From Candidatus Abyssobacteria bacterium SURF_5 (GTDB taxonomy: Bacteria; Abyssobacteria; SURF-5), in the NCBI GenBank assembly GCA_003598085.1, contig QZKU01000145.1, forward strand, positions 1-64,000: DNA of 64,000 nt, read 5' to 3'. This document shows positions 10,214-19,060 of the stretch, piece by piece (positions within the stretch are counted from its first letter, which is position 1; each line of letters starts with the position of its first letter). The translations under genes and the position numbers were made by a program. The notes beneath the pieces were generated by a model. The model did not search any database and was not told the origin of the DNA. It saw only the letters and a list, made by a program, of their open reading frames with translations.

Positions 10214-11137
10214 TTATACGACCGAAAACGGCATCGGCACGAATGTCACGATGAAAATCACGGCCGCGGCCGCGCCAATCAGTTTTCGCCTGCCGTCAAG
10301 TGGAACATGGGGATGAGTCGGCGGGGGATGACGCAGACCGAACGCCATATTGAGCATGCCCCATATGGCCCAGCCGAACCAGCCGTAAATGCCCATCACC
10401 AGTAAAACGACAACGACTGCGACCGAAATATGATAATGCCGCCTGCCAAACAATGCGTAGGAGATGTGGCCGCCGTCCATCATGCCAACCGGCAGCAGAT
10501 TCATCATCGTCACCAGCAAGCCGATCCATCCGGCAAGCGCTATCGGATGCAGATTTATCGCGTAGCCGTCCGGTATCGAGGAAAAGAAAATGCCGGCGAG
10601 AACCTCCAGCAGAATCGACGACCCAAAATTGATCCCGCCGGTGATATCCGGTACCGGATATGACAACTCGAACCCGATTACCAGCGCCGGAATCGAGAAC
10701 AGGAACCCGATGATTGGGCCGGAGGCCCCGATATCCAGAAGCGCGCGCCGGTCTGGAACATTCGAGTTCACCTTGATTACCGCCCCAAAGGTACCGACGA
10801 AGGTTGGAGCGGGGATGAAATACGGAAGAGTCGCATCGACGTTGTGGCGCCGCGACATGAGGTAATGGCCCAGCTCGTGTGAGAGCAAAATACCCATCAG
10901 AGTCAGCGAGAACGGGATCCCGCGGTAGAGCAGATGAGGATGAGTGACCGGATTGACTTCCGCAAGCATTGCGCCCGCAAAAATGGTGGTGAACAGCGTG
11001 GCGATAAACAGGATGATGTTCGTCGATATCTTTCGGCGCACCCGCGCCAGGGATGGGGCGTGCTCGTATCCATTAGCCGGACTAAAGACTTCCGGCTCTA
11101 TCCCCCCAGCAGACTCTATACGCCCATTATCATTCAT
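10214..11137 (-). CDS. Site-2-protease-like M50 zinc metalloprotease
   Basis: Polytopic membrane protein of about 307 residues in the M50 (site-2 protease) family. The zinc ligands are clear: HELGH at about 87-91 inside a transmembrane segment, and the third ligand in NLLPVGMMDGGH near the C-terminus. GASGPIIGF and several hydrophobic helices are also typical. It has no PDZ domain, unlike RseP, so it resembles the plant EGY/short bacterial group. ATG 11137 is chosen because AAGGAAT lies 8 nt upstream; a TTG at 11143 is less likely. Substrates are unknown; relatives cut membrane-anchored regulators. Confidence 0.9.
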   Translation of the reverse strand: MNDNGRIESAGGIEPEVFSPANGYEHAPSLARVRRKISTNIILFIATLFTTIFAGAMLAEVNPVTHPHLLYRGIPFSLTLMGILLSHELGHYLMSRRHNVDATLPYFIPAPTFVGTFGAVIKVNSNVPDRRALLDIGASGPIIGFLFSIPALVIGFELSYPVPDITGGINFGSSILLEVLAGIFFSSIPDGYAINLHPIALAGWIGLLVTMMNLLPVGMMDGGHISYALFGRRHYHISVAVVVVLLVMGIYGWFGWAIWGMLNMAFGLRHPPPTHPHVPLDGRRKLIGAAAAVIFIVTFVPMPFSVV

Positions 11138-11289
11138 TTGCAAAATTCCTTGCGACGAAGCATCTTTGAGCTAATTCTAGCATACAGGCGAGAAGGCCTG
11201 CAAGAACACCTCTGGAGGAAACCGATGGGGACGTGAGCAACTCGCCCGGCCTGCGCCAATGAGAAGCTATGACCCAGCACCCTCGGCAC

Positions 11290-11323
11290 AAAAAAAGCAG
11301 GCCCGGCATTTTACCAGGCCTGC
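11290..11323 (-). terminator. Intrinsic terminator, minus strand
   Basis: On the minus strand GCAGGCCTGG, a 7-nt loop and CCGGGCCTGC form a 10-bp stem with one G-U pair, followed by seven T. It lies 150 bp upstream of the M50 protease start, so it ends a separate transcript, not that gene. Confidence 0.85.
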
Positions 11324-11432
11324 GCCTGCTTGGGTCGGGCTGGTCAACGGCGGTCGGAGAGAGCCAGACCCTCTGGAAAAGAGACGCTGCGTCTTCGGCG
11401 ATACAGGCGTAACGTCCTTCTTGAAATCGCAG
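11290..11432 (-). ncRNA. Candidate sigma-54-dependent small RNA
   Basis: The minus strand carries a sigma-54-like promoter (11443-11458) and, about 140 nt on, a strong intrinsic terminator (11290-11323). Between them are small hairpins (AGACG-CAG-CGTCT and CCAGA-GGG-TCTGG) separated by a CTTTT single-stranded stretch, and no convincing reading frame. That arrangement suits a regulatory small RNA. It matches no family I can name: I could not fit 6S, SRP, RNase P or tmRNA signatures. The ends are predicted, not observed. Confidence 0.45.
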
Positions 11433-11442
11433 TCGCGCAACA

Positions 11443-11458
11443 TGCAAATTAGATGCCA
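11443..11458 (-). promoter_or_regulatory. Sigma-54-type promoter
   Basis: Read on the minus strand: TGGCATC, TAAT, TTGCA. This has the GG-N10-GC spacing and nearly the full -24/-12 consensus. The start site would be near 11432. It faces the structured stretch ending at the terminator 11290-11323. Confidence 0.55.
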
Positions 11459-11660
11459 GCTGACCGGAAATTGAATTGCATTGCATGGTGCGCTTATCGA
11501 GATGACCCATCATCGAACGGATGCTCCGCGTTTTCGGGACAAATCTGCGCGAACGAGCACGCGTTTTTCCCTCAAAAAGTTTTGGGCGATCCAACATCCG
11601 CGGTCGAAGCTCCAACAGGAATCCGGTCGACGCCCTTTTAGCTCCCTAAAAAGGACCGAT

Positions 11661-11774
11661 ATGGAGTTTTTTGAGAAAGAAGATATCCAGGCTCCGCCGC
11701 ACACGATTGTCTTTCTTGACAACAAACGCAAGCGCTTGATACGGTATTGCCGAATAGTTGGCGGCTTTATATAA
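11661..11774 (+). CDS. Possible 37-residue peptide
   Basis: An ATG at 11661 is preceded by AAAAAGGA at an ideal 5-nt spacing. The frame runs 37 codons (MEFFEKEDIQAP... to ...RIVGGFI) and ends at TAA 14 bp before the xylulokinase start. It has an acidic N-terminus and a basic-hydrophobic C-terminus. I recognise no family. It may be a leader peptide for the downstream gene or simply a chance frame. Elsewhere 11138-11757 holds only the candidate small RNA and its promoter. Confidence 0.35.
   Translation: MEFFEKEDIQAPPHTIVFLDNKRKRLIRYCRIVGGFI
11716..11745 (+). promoter_or_regulatory. Possible promoter/operator before xylulokinase gene
   Basis: A perfect TTGACA (11716-11721) is followed after 18 bp by a weak TACGGT (11740-11745). 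The spacer contains a perfect 10-bp palindrome CAAGCGCTTG (11729-11738) that could bind a sugar-responsive repressor. The weak -10 keeps confidence low. Confidence 0.35.
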
Positions 11775-11787
11775 AGGCATGTATTTT

Positions 11788-13311
11788 ATGGCATTAATGC
11801 TCGGACTGGATATTGGAACGACCGGAGTCAAAGCGCTTGCGGTCAGGCCGGATGGCGCGGTCGCGTTCGAAAGTTTTTCCAGTTGCGAGATATCTTCTCC
11901 TCAACCGAAATGGGCCGAACAGAATCCGGAGGACTGGTGGCGGGCTTTTTGCCGATCCACAAGCCAGCTCTTGGCCGCGGGGCTGAAACCCGGTGAAATC
12001 GCCGCCGTGGGCCTGTCCGGCCAAATGCATTCGTCCGTATTTCTGGATTCACAACTGCGGGTGTTCCGGCCGGCCATCCTGTGGTGCGACGTTCGCACCA
12101 CGCGGCAGTGCCGGGAGATAACCGAGCGGGCCGGTCTCGATCTTTTGCGAAATGAGGCCTCAAATCCGGCGCTCGAGGGATTCACCGCACCCAAAGTCCT
12201 CTGGCTGCGAGAGCACGAACCGGCGCATTTTGAGCAACTGCAACACCTTCTCCTGGCAAAGGATTACATCCGTTTTCGCTTGACCGGCGAACTCGCGACT
12301 GATTTTTCCGATGCGGCCGGAACACTATTGTTCGATGTGGGCGCGAGAAAATGGTCGCGTCGCATCCTGTCGGCGCTCAACCTTGATCCCGCCATCCTTC
12401 CACCCGTCATCGCTTCGCAACAGATTTCCGGCACAATCACGCATCACGCGGCGGAGGAGACCGGACTCCGCGCCGGAACCCCTGTTGTCGGCGGGGGCGC
12501 CGACAACGCGTGCGCCGCCGTCGGCGCAGGCATCGTCGAGGAGGGCGTAGCGCAGGCAAGCATCGGCTCCTCGGGGGTCTTCCTGGCAGCGTTGTCCTCT
12601 CATCGCGCGGACGAGCATATGCGGCTCCATTGCATGAATCACGCGGCCCCAGACATGTGGTACCTGATGGGGGTGATGCTGACGGCTGGCCTCTCGCTGA
12701 AATGGTTCAAGGAAGCTTTCTGCAACGAAGAAGCGGAGCAGGCGCGGCGCGAGGGCCGCGACGTCTATGATCTTCTTTCGGAATCAGCCGCTTCCGTGCC
12801 GGCAGGATCCGAAGGCCTGATCTTCCTGCCGTATCTCAACGGCGAGCGCACGCCGCATGCGGATTCGGGCGCGCGCGGCCTGCTGTGCGGCCTGACGCTC
12901 CGGCATCAGAAAGCCCACATGGTCCGGGCGATCATGGAGGGGATCGCGTTCGGCCTGCGCGACAGCCTGGAACTGGTGCGCCAACTCGGCATCGAGGTTC
13001 ACGAGATCATCCTTGCAGGCGGTGGAGCGAAAAGCCCTCTGTGGCGCCAAATCCAGGCCGACGTGTTCGGGCAACCAGTCCGCACGCTCAAGGTGTCGGA
13101 TGCCGCCCCCTTCGGAGCGGCGCTCTTGGCCGGGGTGGGCGCCGGCATCTTCGCGGATTGCGCGCAGGCGACGCTGGCCACTGTCCGAAAAGCCGAACAG
13201 GTCGCCCCTGTCCCTGAGCATGTGCGCGTATATAATGATCATTATCCCCTATATAAGAAACTCTATGCCCTAAACCGGGACGTTTTCCACCGCCTCGGGA
13301 CCATGACGTAG
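11788..13311 (+). CDS. xylB: Xylulokinase-type FGGY carbohydrate kinase
   Basis: ATP-dependent kinase of about 507 residues, most like xylulokinase (D-xylulose to D-xylulose 5-phosphate). The N-terminal FGGY motif DIGTTGVKALAV binds phosphate. GLSGQMH, the catalytic-base region GGGADNACAAVGAG (Asp) and the C-terminal ATP-binding GGGAKSPLWRQ follow in the family order. ATG 11788 is chosen because AAAGG lies about 10 nt upstream; ATG 11779 is too close to that site. It stands alone, with no xylA, transporter or regulator next to it, so the true sugar could be another pentulose. Confidence 0.88.
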   Translation: MALMLGLDIGTTGVKALAVRPDGAVAFESFSSCEISSPQPKWAEQNPEDWWRAFCRSTSQLLAAGLKPGEIAAVGLSGQMHSSVFLDSQLRVFRPAILWCDVRTTRQCREITERAGLDLLRNEASNPALEGFTAPKVLWLREHEPAHFEQLQHLLLAKDYIRFRLTGELATDFSDAAGTLLFDVGARKWSRRILSALNLDPAILPPVIASQQISGTITHHAAEETGLRAGTPVVGGGADNACAAVGAGIVEEGVAQASIGSSGVFLAALSSHRADEHMRLHCMNHAAPDMWYLMGVMLTAGLSLKWFKEAFCNEEAEQARREGRDVYDLLSESAASVPAGSEGLIFLPYLNGERTPHADSGARGLLCGLTLRHQKAHMVRAIMEGIAFGLRDSLELVRQLGIEVHEIILAGGGAKSPLWRQIQADVFGQPVRTLKVSDAAPFGAALLAGVGAGIFADCAQATLATVRKAEQVAPVPEHVRVYNDHYPLYKKLYALNRDVFHRLGTMT

Positions 13312-13438
13312 GGCGCGGCCACGAAATTTTCTTCCGGTTCTAAGACCCCAAGCACTCGCCCTTGTCTAATTGAATAATTCACCGGCGACAAACCCGAATT
13401 TGCGTGTTATATTTAAAGATAAAAGGGAGAAGGCTCTG

Positions 13439-13474
13439 TCCGACCTGTCCGACGCGTCCGATCTGTCCGACAAG
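13439..13474. repeat. Four-copy 9-bp tandem repeat
   Basis: Four consecutive 9-mers begin with TCCGA(C/T): TCCGACCTG, TCCGACGCG, TCCGATCTG, TCCGACAAG. They lie in the 315-bp intergenic space between the xylulokinase and the DRE-TIM enzyme gene. No stop-free coding context explains them. Apart from this repeat and the promoter at 13544, the space holds nothing I recognise. Confidence 0.8.
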
Positions 13475-13543
13475 TCACCGGCTCATTGGCAGTTGTTTTA
13501 TGCCCCCAAACCGGACAAAAAAGCTCTTATTTGGCGGCCGTTA

Positions 13544-13552
13544 TGATATAAT
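13544..13552 (+). promoter_or_regulatory. Extended -10 promoter for the DRE-TIM enzyme gene
   Basis: TGATATAAT is an extended -10 element (TG at 13544-13545, TATAAT at 13547-13552). The -35 region is poor, as usual for this class. It lies about 75 bp upstream of the start codon at 13627. Confidence 0.5.
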
Positions 13553-13626
13553 GAAGCACATGCTCTACAGCAAAAAGCGTATCTAATACGTATGTGGGCC
13601 CCTCGGGAAGGCGGGAGTGAAAGAAG

Positions 13627-15018
13627 ATGCCGAAGAAAAGAAGATTAAAGCTGAGCAAAAAAACGTATGTACTTGAGCAGGACTATTATCATTATGAGCT
13701 GCGCGATGTGACGGAGCCGAATCTTCATCGCACCATTTTCTCTTATGAAGATATTCCGAAAATCCCTTTTAATCACCGGCACGTTCCCATAGCAATGCCG
13801 AATGAAATCTGGATAACGGATACCACCTTCCGCGACGGACAACAAGCGCGGCCGCCGTACACGGTCGAGCAGATCGTTCAGCTTTACAAGTTTCTTCACC
13901 GCCTGGGCGGCGCCAAGGGGAAAATCCGGCAGACCGAGTTTTTCCTTTATACGGAGAAGGACCGCGAGGCCGTCCGCAGATGTCAGGAGCTTGATTACAA
14001 GTTTCCGGAGATAACCGGCTGGATTCGCGCAAACCGCAAAGATCTTGAACTTGTGAGAGAGATGGGCCTGAAAGAGACCGGCATCCTCACGTCCTGCTCG
14101 GATTACCACATTTTTCTCAAGCTCCACAAAACGCGGAAACAGGCGCTCGAGGATTATCTGGACGTCGTCAAGGCCACGCTCGACATGGGGATAATCCCGC
14201 GCTGCCATTTCGAGGATGCCACGCGCGCCGATTTCCTGGGGTTCGTGATCCCGTTTGCGCAGGAATTGATGAAGCTGTCGAAGCAGTACGGCATTCCGGT
14301 CAAGATCCGCATCTGCGACACGATGGGCTACGGCGTTCCCTACGACGGAGTATCGACGCCGCGCGGGGTTCAGCAGATTCTGTACAACATGCTCAACTAC
14401 GGCGGAATCCCGAGCGAGTATCTGGAGTGGCACGGTCACAACGATTTCCACAAGGTGCTCATCAACGCATCGACTGCCTGGCTATATGGCTGTGCCGCCG
14501 CTAATGGAACTCTGCTTGGGATTGGCGAACGCACGGGGAATCCGCCGCTCGAGGCGCTGGTGCTCGAGTATGCGGCGCTTCGCGGCGACCTCGACGGCAT
14601 GCACACACCGGTGATCACCGAGATCGGCCATTATTATCGTTCCGAACTTGGCTACAATATTCCGGCGAATTTCCCATTTGTCGGGGCCGAATTCAATACC
14701 ACGCGCGCGGGCATCCACGCCGACGGCGCCCTCAAGAACGAGGAAATATACAACATTTTCAATACCGAGAAGTTTCTGCACCGTCCGCTCGTCGTCGCGA
14801 TCAACGACAAGAGCGGGCTCGCCGGCGTCGCGTTCTGGGTCAACTCGATGCTCGATCTGAAGGGTGATAAACGGCTCGACAAACAGGATGAGGGTGTGAA
14901 GAAACTCTACGATTGGGTGATGGCGCAGTATGAGAACGGTCGCACCACCGAAATCTCCAGCGACGAAATGCTGCACGCCGCCCAGCAAATCATGCCCAAA
15001 AGGTTCAGGAAGTTCTGA
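13627..15018 (+). CDS. DRE-TIM metallolyase-family enzyme, candidate Re-citrate synthase
   Basis: Protein of 463 residues in the HMGL-like/isopropylmalate synthase superfamily. The metal- and acyl-CoA-site motif is WITDTTFRDGQQARPP (about 57-72), and the second metal site is the His pair of EWHGHNDFHK. The N-terminal extension and overall sequence resemble proteins often misnamed 'histone-lysine N-methyltransferase' or isopropylmalate synthase in Desulfobacterota, some of which are Re-citrate synthases (acetyl-CoA plus oxaloacetate to citrate). It lacks the LeuA C-terminal regulatory domain and no leu genes are near, which favours citrate or homocitrate synthesis over leucine synthesis. Family certain; reaction inferred from recalled similarity. 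Confidence 0.85.
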   Translation: MPKKRRLKLSKKTYVLEQDYYHYELRDVTEPNLHRTIFSYEDIPKIPFNHRHVPIAMPNEIWITDTTFRDGQQARPPYTVEQIVQLYKFLHRLGGAKGKIRQTEFFLYTEKDREAVRRCQELDYKFPEITGWIRANRKDLELVREMGLKETGILTSCSDYHIFLKLHKTRKQALEDYLDVVKATLDMGIIPRCHFEDATRADFLGFVIPFAQELMKLSKQYGIPVKIRICDTMGYGVPYDGVSTPRGVQQILYNMLNYGGIPSEYLEWHGHNDFHKVLINASTAWLYGCAAANGTLLGIGERTGNPPLEALVLEYAALRGDLDGMHTPVITEIGHYYRSELGYNIPANFPFVGAEFNTTRAGIHADGALKNEEIYNIFNTEKFLHRPLVVAINDKSGLAGVAFWVNSMLDLKGDKRLDKQDEGVKKLYDWVMAQYENGRTTEISSDEMLHAAQQIMPKRFRKF

Positions 15019-15054
15019 GTCTCGCGCTTTTCAATTGAACTGGCAGAGAAGTTC

Positions 15055-15810
15055 TCATCCCTCCTGGCCGGCTTTCAGATACTTCAACTGGAATTTGCCG
15101 TCGACATATTCGAGGTACGAGAACTGTTCCTGCATGTCGCCGACGTTGAAGTAGCGCCTGGCTTTTCCATCGATCGAGATGGTTTCGTCGTGCGGCATGT
15201 GCGAATGGCCGGCGATCACGATATCAAATCCTTCCTCAAGCTTCCGGCGCGCATATTGCTGAATGCCCTCATCCTCTCGCAGTTTGCCCGCAACCGACGT
15301 GCTTTGCCGGCTGAACCGCGAAAACCGCTTCGCAATCCGCAGCAGCAAGTCCGGGTGGACCCAGCGTACGAACCACAGGATCGCCCGATTTCTTATGATT
15401 GCCTTCAGCACCAAGTAGCCGCGGTCGTATTCGTTAAGGCCGTCGCCGTGACAAATAAAAATGCGCCGCCCGTCCAACTCGATCTCTATCGGCGCATAAT
15501 GTATCTTCATGCCGATGGTGTTTCTGAGAAAGTCGCCCGCCCAGTAGTCGTGGTTGCCGACGATCAGATGAACCTCGATTCCGCTCTTGACCGCTCCCGA
15601 AAGCGCAGTGAGGAAATGGAAATAGCGAGACAGAATGACCGACTCGTACTCGAACCAAAAATCGAAGAGGTCGCCGAGAATATAAAGCGTGGACACCCCC
15701 CTCTGGGGCATCCGATCGATGAAATCCGACAGCACCCTGCCTTTCAACTCCTCGTTTGTGCCGGAGCCCAGGTGTGCGTCACAGAGAAATAGAATCTTTT
15801 TTCCTCTCAT
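15055..15810 (-). CDS. lpxH: UDP-2,3-diacylglucosamine pyrophosphatase-like metallophosphoesterase
   Basis: Calcineurin-like phosphoesterase of about 251 residues, most like LpxH, which cleaves UDP-diacylglucosamine to lipid X in lipid A synthesis at the inner-membrane face. The five metal-binding blocks are in order: CDAHLG, LGDLFDFW, VGNHDYW, CHGDGL and GHSHMPH. ATG 15810 follows GGGAG closely; a GTG at 15819 has no ribosome-binding site. It ends convergently with the DRE-TIM enzyme gene and lies just downstream of glnE on the same strand. No other lpx gene is near, so a different phosphoesterase role cannot be excluded. Confidence 0.8.
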   Translation of the reverse strand: MRGKKILFLCDAHLGSGTNEELKGRVLSDFIDRMPQRGVSTLYILGDLFDFWFEYESVILSRYFHFLTALSGAVKSGIEVHLIVGNHDYWAGDFLRNTIGMKIHYAPIEIELDGRRIFICHGDGLNEYDRGYLVLKAIIRNRAILWFVRWVHPDLLLRIAKRFSRFSRQSTSVAGKLREDEGIQQYARRKLEEGFDIVIAGHSHMPHDETISIDGKARRYFNVGDMQEQFSYLEYVDGKFQLKYLKAGQEG

Positions 15811-15834
15811 GTCTCCCACAGGTTACCATGCATG

Positions 15835-18800
15835 TTACTTCGTTTCCTCAAGCTCCTTCATCATCTCGACGAACACGCGATGCGACCGCTGGACGTGCAA
15901 GTGCAGCGTATCCAGGAGCATTTCGGCCGGGTCCCGGTCGGCCGCGGCCCGAATCCCTAGTCGAAGCGCCAGCTTGTTCAGCGCGTCCACCTCCGCCGGC
16001 AGCTCCTTGAGCGGGCGGTCGTGCATCAGGCGCAAGCGGTTCTCGATGCGCCGGAGAAAAACCAGGCCGGCGATCAGGTCATCGTGTGCTTGCCGCGGGA
16101 TCCTGCCGGTGCGGGCGAGCCGATCGAGCGCCTCGAGCGTATTCGGCGTCCGCAGTTCCGGCAGACCGTCCCCATATTTGATCTGCAAGAGCTGAACGAG
16201 AAACTCGATTTCGATGATGCCGCCTTCTGCATTTTTTATTTGTACGCCCTCGTGCTCCTCTGTTCGCGCGTTCGCGAAGATCTTCGACAGCATTTGGGCG
16301 GCATCTCTCACAACATCCGCCGAAAAGAAACCAGGCTGATAGATGAGCGCTTGCACAAATTCCTTCAGGCGCTCGCCAAGGTGCGCATCGCCGGCCACCG
16401 GACGCAATTTTGTCATGGCCCTCTTTTCCCAGAGGGCGCTCTTTCGGCGATGGTATTCCATGAAAGCATCGGCCGAAACAGCCAGCAGTCCCTGCTCGCC
16501 ATCAGGTCTCAGCCGCGCATCCAGTTTATATAGATAGCCATAGGGATTCACTTCCGCCATCCTTTTCATTATACGCGCGGCCAGCGCATTAAAGAACTGC
16601 TGATTCGATATGGCGTCGGCAGTACCACCGCCAGTACCGCCGTCAGCCGAATAGACGAAAATAATATCAAGATCGGACGCATAGTTTATCTCGCCGCCGC
16701 CCAGCTTGCCTAATCCGAGAATCGCCAGCGTGGCAGGGCGGTTATCATCCGCTCGCGGCTGGCCGAAACGCGCCAACTCCTCCGCAAGACATTGCCGATA
16801 GACGCGTTCGAGCATGACTTCGGCGACCGAGGACAGCTCTCGGATCACCTCGGCGATATCCGCCAGCCCGAGAATATCGCGTAATCCGATCCGCAAAATT
16901 TCACCGTTCTTGAATCGCTGGATCGATTCGTAGAAGTTGGGGTTGATCTCCAGAAATTTTCCCAAGGCCCTGTCGATCAGCTCGCGCGAACTTTCTTCTT
17001 CCAGAATTCTCGTGCTCATGAGGAAATCGAGCACGCCGGGATCATTCACGAACAATCGGATGAGATAATCGCTATACGATGCAAGCGCCACGAACAATTC
17101 GATGGATTTCGGGCTGGTCGAGAGTACTTCATACAGATTCGACGGCGCCCCCATCGCCGTTATGCATTGCTGGAGATTGGTGAGTCCCATGTCGGGATCA
17201 GGCGATTGCGACAGATACTGGATCAAAAGGGGGGCGATACTCGAGAAGAAGGTGCGCGCGCGGGAGGTGTATGGCGATTGCGGCGGGCCATCCGCAAGAA
17301 ATCGCAGATTGACATATGCGACGGACGGATTGCGAAATCCATAGCGGGAAAGCGCGCTCCGAATTTCCTCCTGGTCAGGCTCGGGATTCATCATCAGATC
17401 GACCACAGGCGAGACATGTTCATCCGCTGAGAACAGCTTGCTGAAGAACTTGTTGAAAAGCTCGCGCACGCGGCCTGTCTGCCGCCGGTGTTCGTCGGCC
17501 AGCGCCTCGCCTGCCGATTTTGCCGGTTGATCCCGATACCCGAGGCTGCGTGCTATCACCTGAAGGGATTCGGCATCCGTTGGCAAAACGTGCAATTGCC
17601 GGTTCTGCATGATTTGCAGCCGATTCTCAAGCCGGCGCAAGAACTTGTAGGCATCCACGAGAGAGGAGAACTCGGCGGACGTCAGGTACCCGATCTGTTC
17701 CAGTTTTCTGAGAACCGTCAGCGTATTAACACCCCGCAGCTGTTCGTTCTTCCCGCCGTGCAACAATTGGAGGAACTGAACAATGAACTCGATATCCCGG
17801 ATCCCGCCTCGCCCGAGTTTTACCTCGGTCAGCGTCCGGCCGTGCTTGTCAACCTCGATCTCGCTCCGGCGCTTGAGATTCTGAATCTCGCGAATCCCGC
17901 GGTGGTCGAGGTATTTTGGATATACAAAAGGCCTGATCTCCGTGAGGAAGGCCTGCGCGAGCGCCAGGTCTCCCGCCACCGGCCGCGTCTTCAGGAGGGC
18001 CTGCCGCTCCCACGTCTCCCCGAAAATCTCATAATAATTCAGATGGCTTTCGAGCGAACTCACCAGCGGTCCTTTGCTTCCCATCGGGCGCAGGCGCATG
18101 TCCACTCGATACAGATGGCCCCGATCGGTCACGCGCGACAGCAAGTCGATGCACTTCTCGGCCACCTTCGAGAAGAACTGATGATTGGAAATCGGCTCGA
18201 TCCGTTGATCAGGCGCCCCGGCGCGGGTCTCGCCTTCGTTCGAATACATGAACATCAGATCGATGTCGGAACTATAATTCAATTCCTCGCCGCCGAGTTT
18301 TCCGAAGGCCAGTACGACGGCAGCAGCACGGCGGTTTGTTTCATTTTCTCCAGGAATTCCGTGCCGCCGCAACACTTCCGACTGCGCGCTCTCGAAGGCA
18401 GCCTCGATACAGATATCCGCGAGAGCGGTCGTTTCTTTCAAGATTGCCTCGACATCCACTTTTCCGCATATGTCTCGCGCCCCGATGTGGAGCATCTGTC
18501 GCTGGTTGAATTCGCGCAGCACATCCAGTTTCCCAAGATAATCGGGCGCATCCTCGAGGCGCTCGGATAATTCCGATCGCAAACTTTCACGATCTGCGGG
18601 CGTATCTGCGAAATCGTCCGAAAGAATGCTCAGAAAAAGATGCGGCTGGCGAATCAGAATATCGGAGAGGTATTGACTCGCGCCGAGAATTTTGAGCAGG
18701 ACGCCCAGCACCCGCGGTTTTGCCGCCAGATAATTGAAATGCGATTCCCGGTCGCGGATTACCTCCACAAGGCGCTCCCAGTTGTTCAACGCCATATCCG

Positions 18801-19017
18801 GATCGGCCGCTGAACTCAGCTCCTGCAGAACATCCGGCAGAATCCGGCAGAACAACTCGTAGCCGGGACCGTGGCCAGCCAAGAGCTTCAAATTCTTATC
18901 CGCCGTAACCGGATCGCGAATACCGGCGCCGGTCAGAACGCGGCGGACGGAGTCGAACGGAATCTTTTCAGTGAAGAAGATTTCCGCAAGTCGCTCGTGC
19001 TCTTGCAAATGAGACAA
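15835..19017 (-). CDS. glnE: Bifunctional glutamine synthetase adenylyltransferase/adenylyl-removing enzyme
   Basis: Protein of 1060 residues with two nucleotidyltransferase halves. The N-terminal half (GKLGGEELNYSSDIDLMFMY) should remove AMP from glutamine synthetase, and the C-terminal half (GKLGGGEINYASDLDIIFVY) should add it. Each active site keeps the G-S/A-D-x-D pattern. Each half is followed by its helical GlnE domain (GGIRDIEFIVQ and GGIIEIEFLVQ). The frame opens at TTG 19017, but AAAGG is better spaced (9 nt) for the TTG at 19008. No glnA, glnB or glnD lies nearby. An extended -10 promoter precedes it. Confidence 0.95.
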   Translation of the reverse strand: MSHLQEHERLAEIFFTEKIPFDSVRRVLTGAGIRDPVTADKNLKLLAGHGPGYELFCRILPDVLQELSSAADPDMALNNWERLVEVIRDRESHFNYLAAKPRVLGVLLKILGASQYLSDILIRQPHLFLSILSDDFADTPADRESLRSELSERLEDAPDYLGKLDVLREFNQRQMLHIGARDICGKVDVEAILKETTALADICIEAAFESAQSEVLRRHGIPGENETNRRAAAVVLAFGKLGGEELNYSSDIDLMFMYSNEGETRAGAPDQRIEPISNHQFFSKVAEKCIDLLSRVTDRGHLYRVDMRLRPMGSKGPLVSSLESHLNYYEIFGETWERQALLKTRPVAGDLALAQAFLTEIRPFVYPKYLDHRGIREIQNLKRRSEIEVDKHGRTLTEVKLGRGGIRDIEFIVQFLQLLHGGKNEQLRGVNTLTVLRKLEQIGYLTSAEFSSLVDAYKFLRRLENRLQIMQNRQLHVLPTDAESLQVIARSLGYRDQPAKSAGEALADEHRRQTGRVRELFNKFFSKLFSADEHVSPVVDLMMNPEPDQEEIRSALSRYGFRNPSVAYVNLRFLADGPPQSPYTSRARTFFSSIAPLLIQYLSQSPDPDMGLTNLQQCITAMGAPSNLYEVLSTSPKSIELFVALASYSDYLIRLFVNDPGVLDFLMSTRILEEESSRELIDRALGKFLEINPNFYESIQRFKNGEILRIGLRDILGLADIAEVIRELSSVAEVMLERVYRQCLAEELARFGQPRADDNRPATLAILGLGKLGGGEINYASDLDIIFVYSADGGTGGGTADAISNQQFFNALAARIMKRMAEVNPYGYLYKLDARLRPDGEQGLLAVSADAFMEYHRRKSALWEKRAMTKLRPVAGDAHLGERLKEFVQALIYQPGFFSADVVRDAAQMLSKIFANARTEEHEGVQIKNAEGGIIEIEFLVQLLQIKYGDGLPELRTPNTLEALDRLARTGRIPRQAHDDLIAGLVFLRRIENRLRLMHDRPLKELPAEVDALNKLALRLGIRAAADRDPAEMLLDTLHLHVQRSHRVFVEMMKELEETK

Positions 19018-19051
19018 CCTTTTCTTTTCCGGAAGTTGTTCAACCTGGCTT

Positions 19052-19060
19052 ATTATAACA
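19052..19060 (-). promoter_or_regulatory. Extended -10 promoter for glnE
   Basis: On the minus strand TGTTATAAT gives a perfect TATAAT (19052-19057) with the upstream TG. It lies about 35 bp before the glnE start. The -35 region is weak. Confidence 0.5.

Noticed and set aside
11130-11615. 161-codon minus-strand frame over the small-RNA region
   Set aside because: Its sequence has no domain-like pattern, it crosses an intrinsic terminator with a T-tract, and it overlaps the start of the protease gene.
13312-13626. GGCAG...ATGC considered as a sigma-54 promoter near 13488-13504
   Set aside because: The spacing between GG and GC is 12, not 10.
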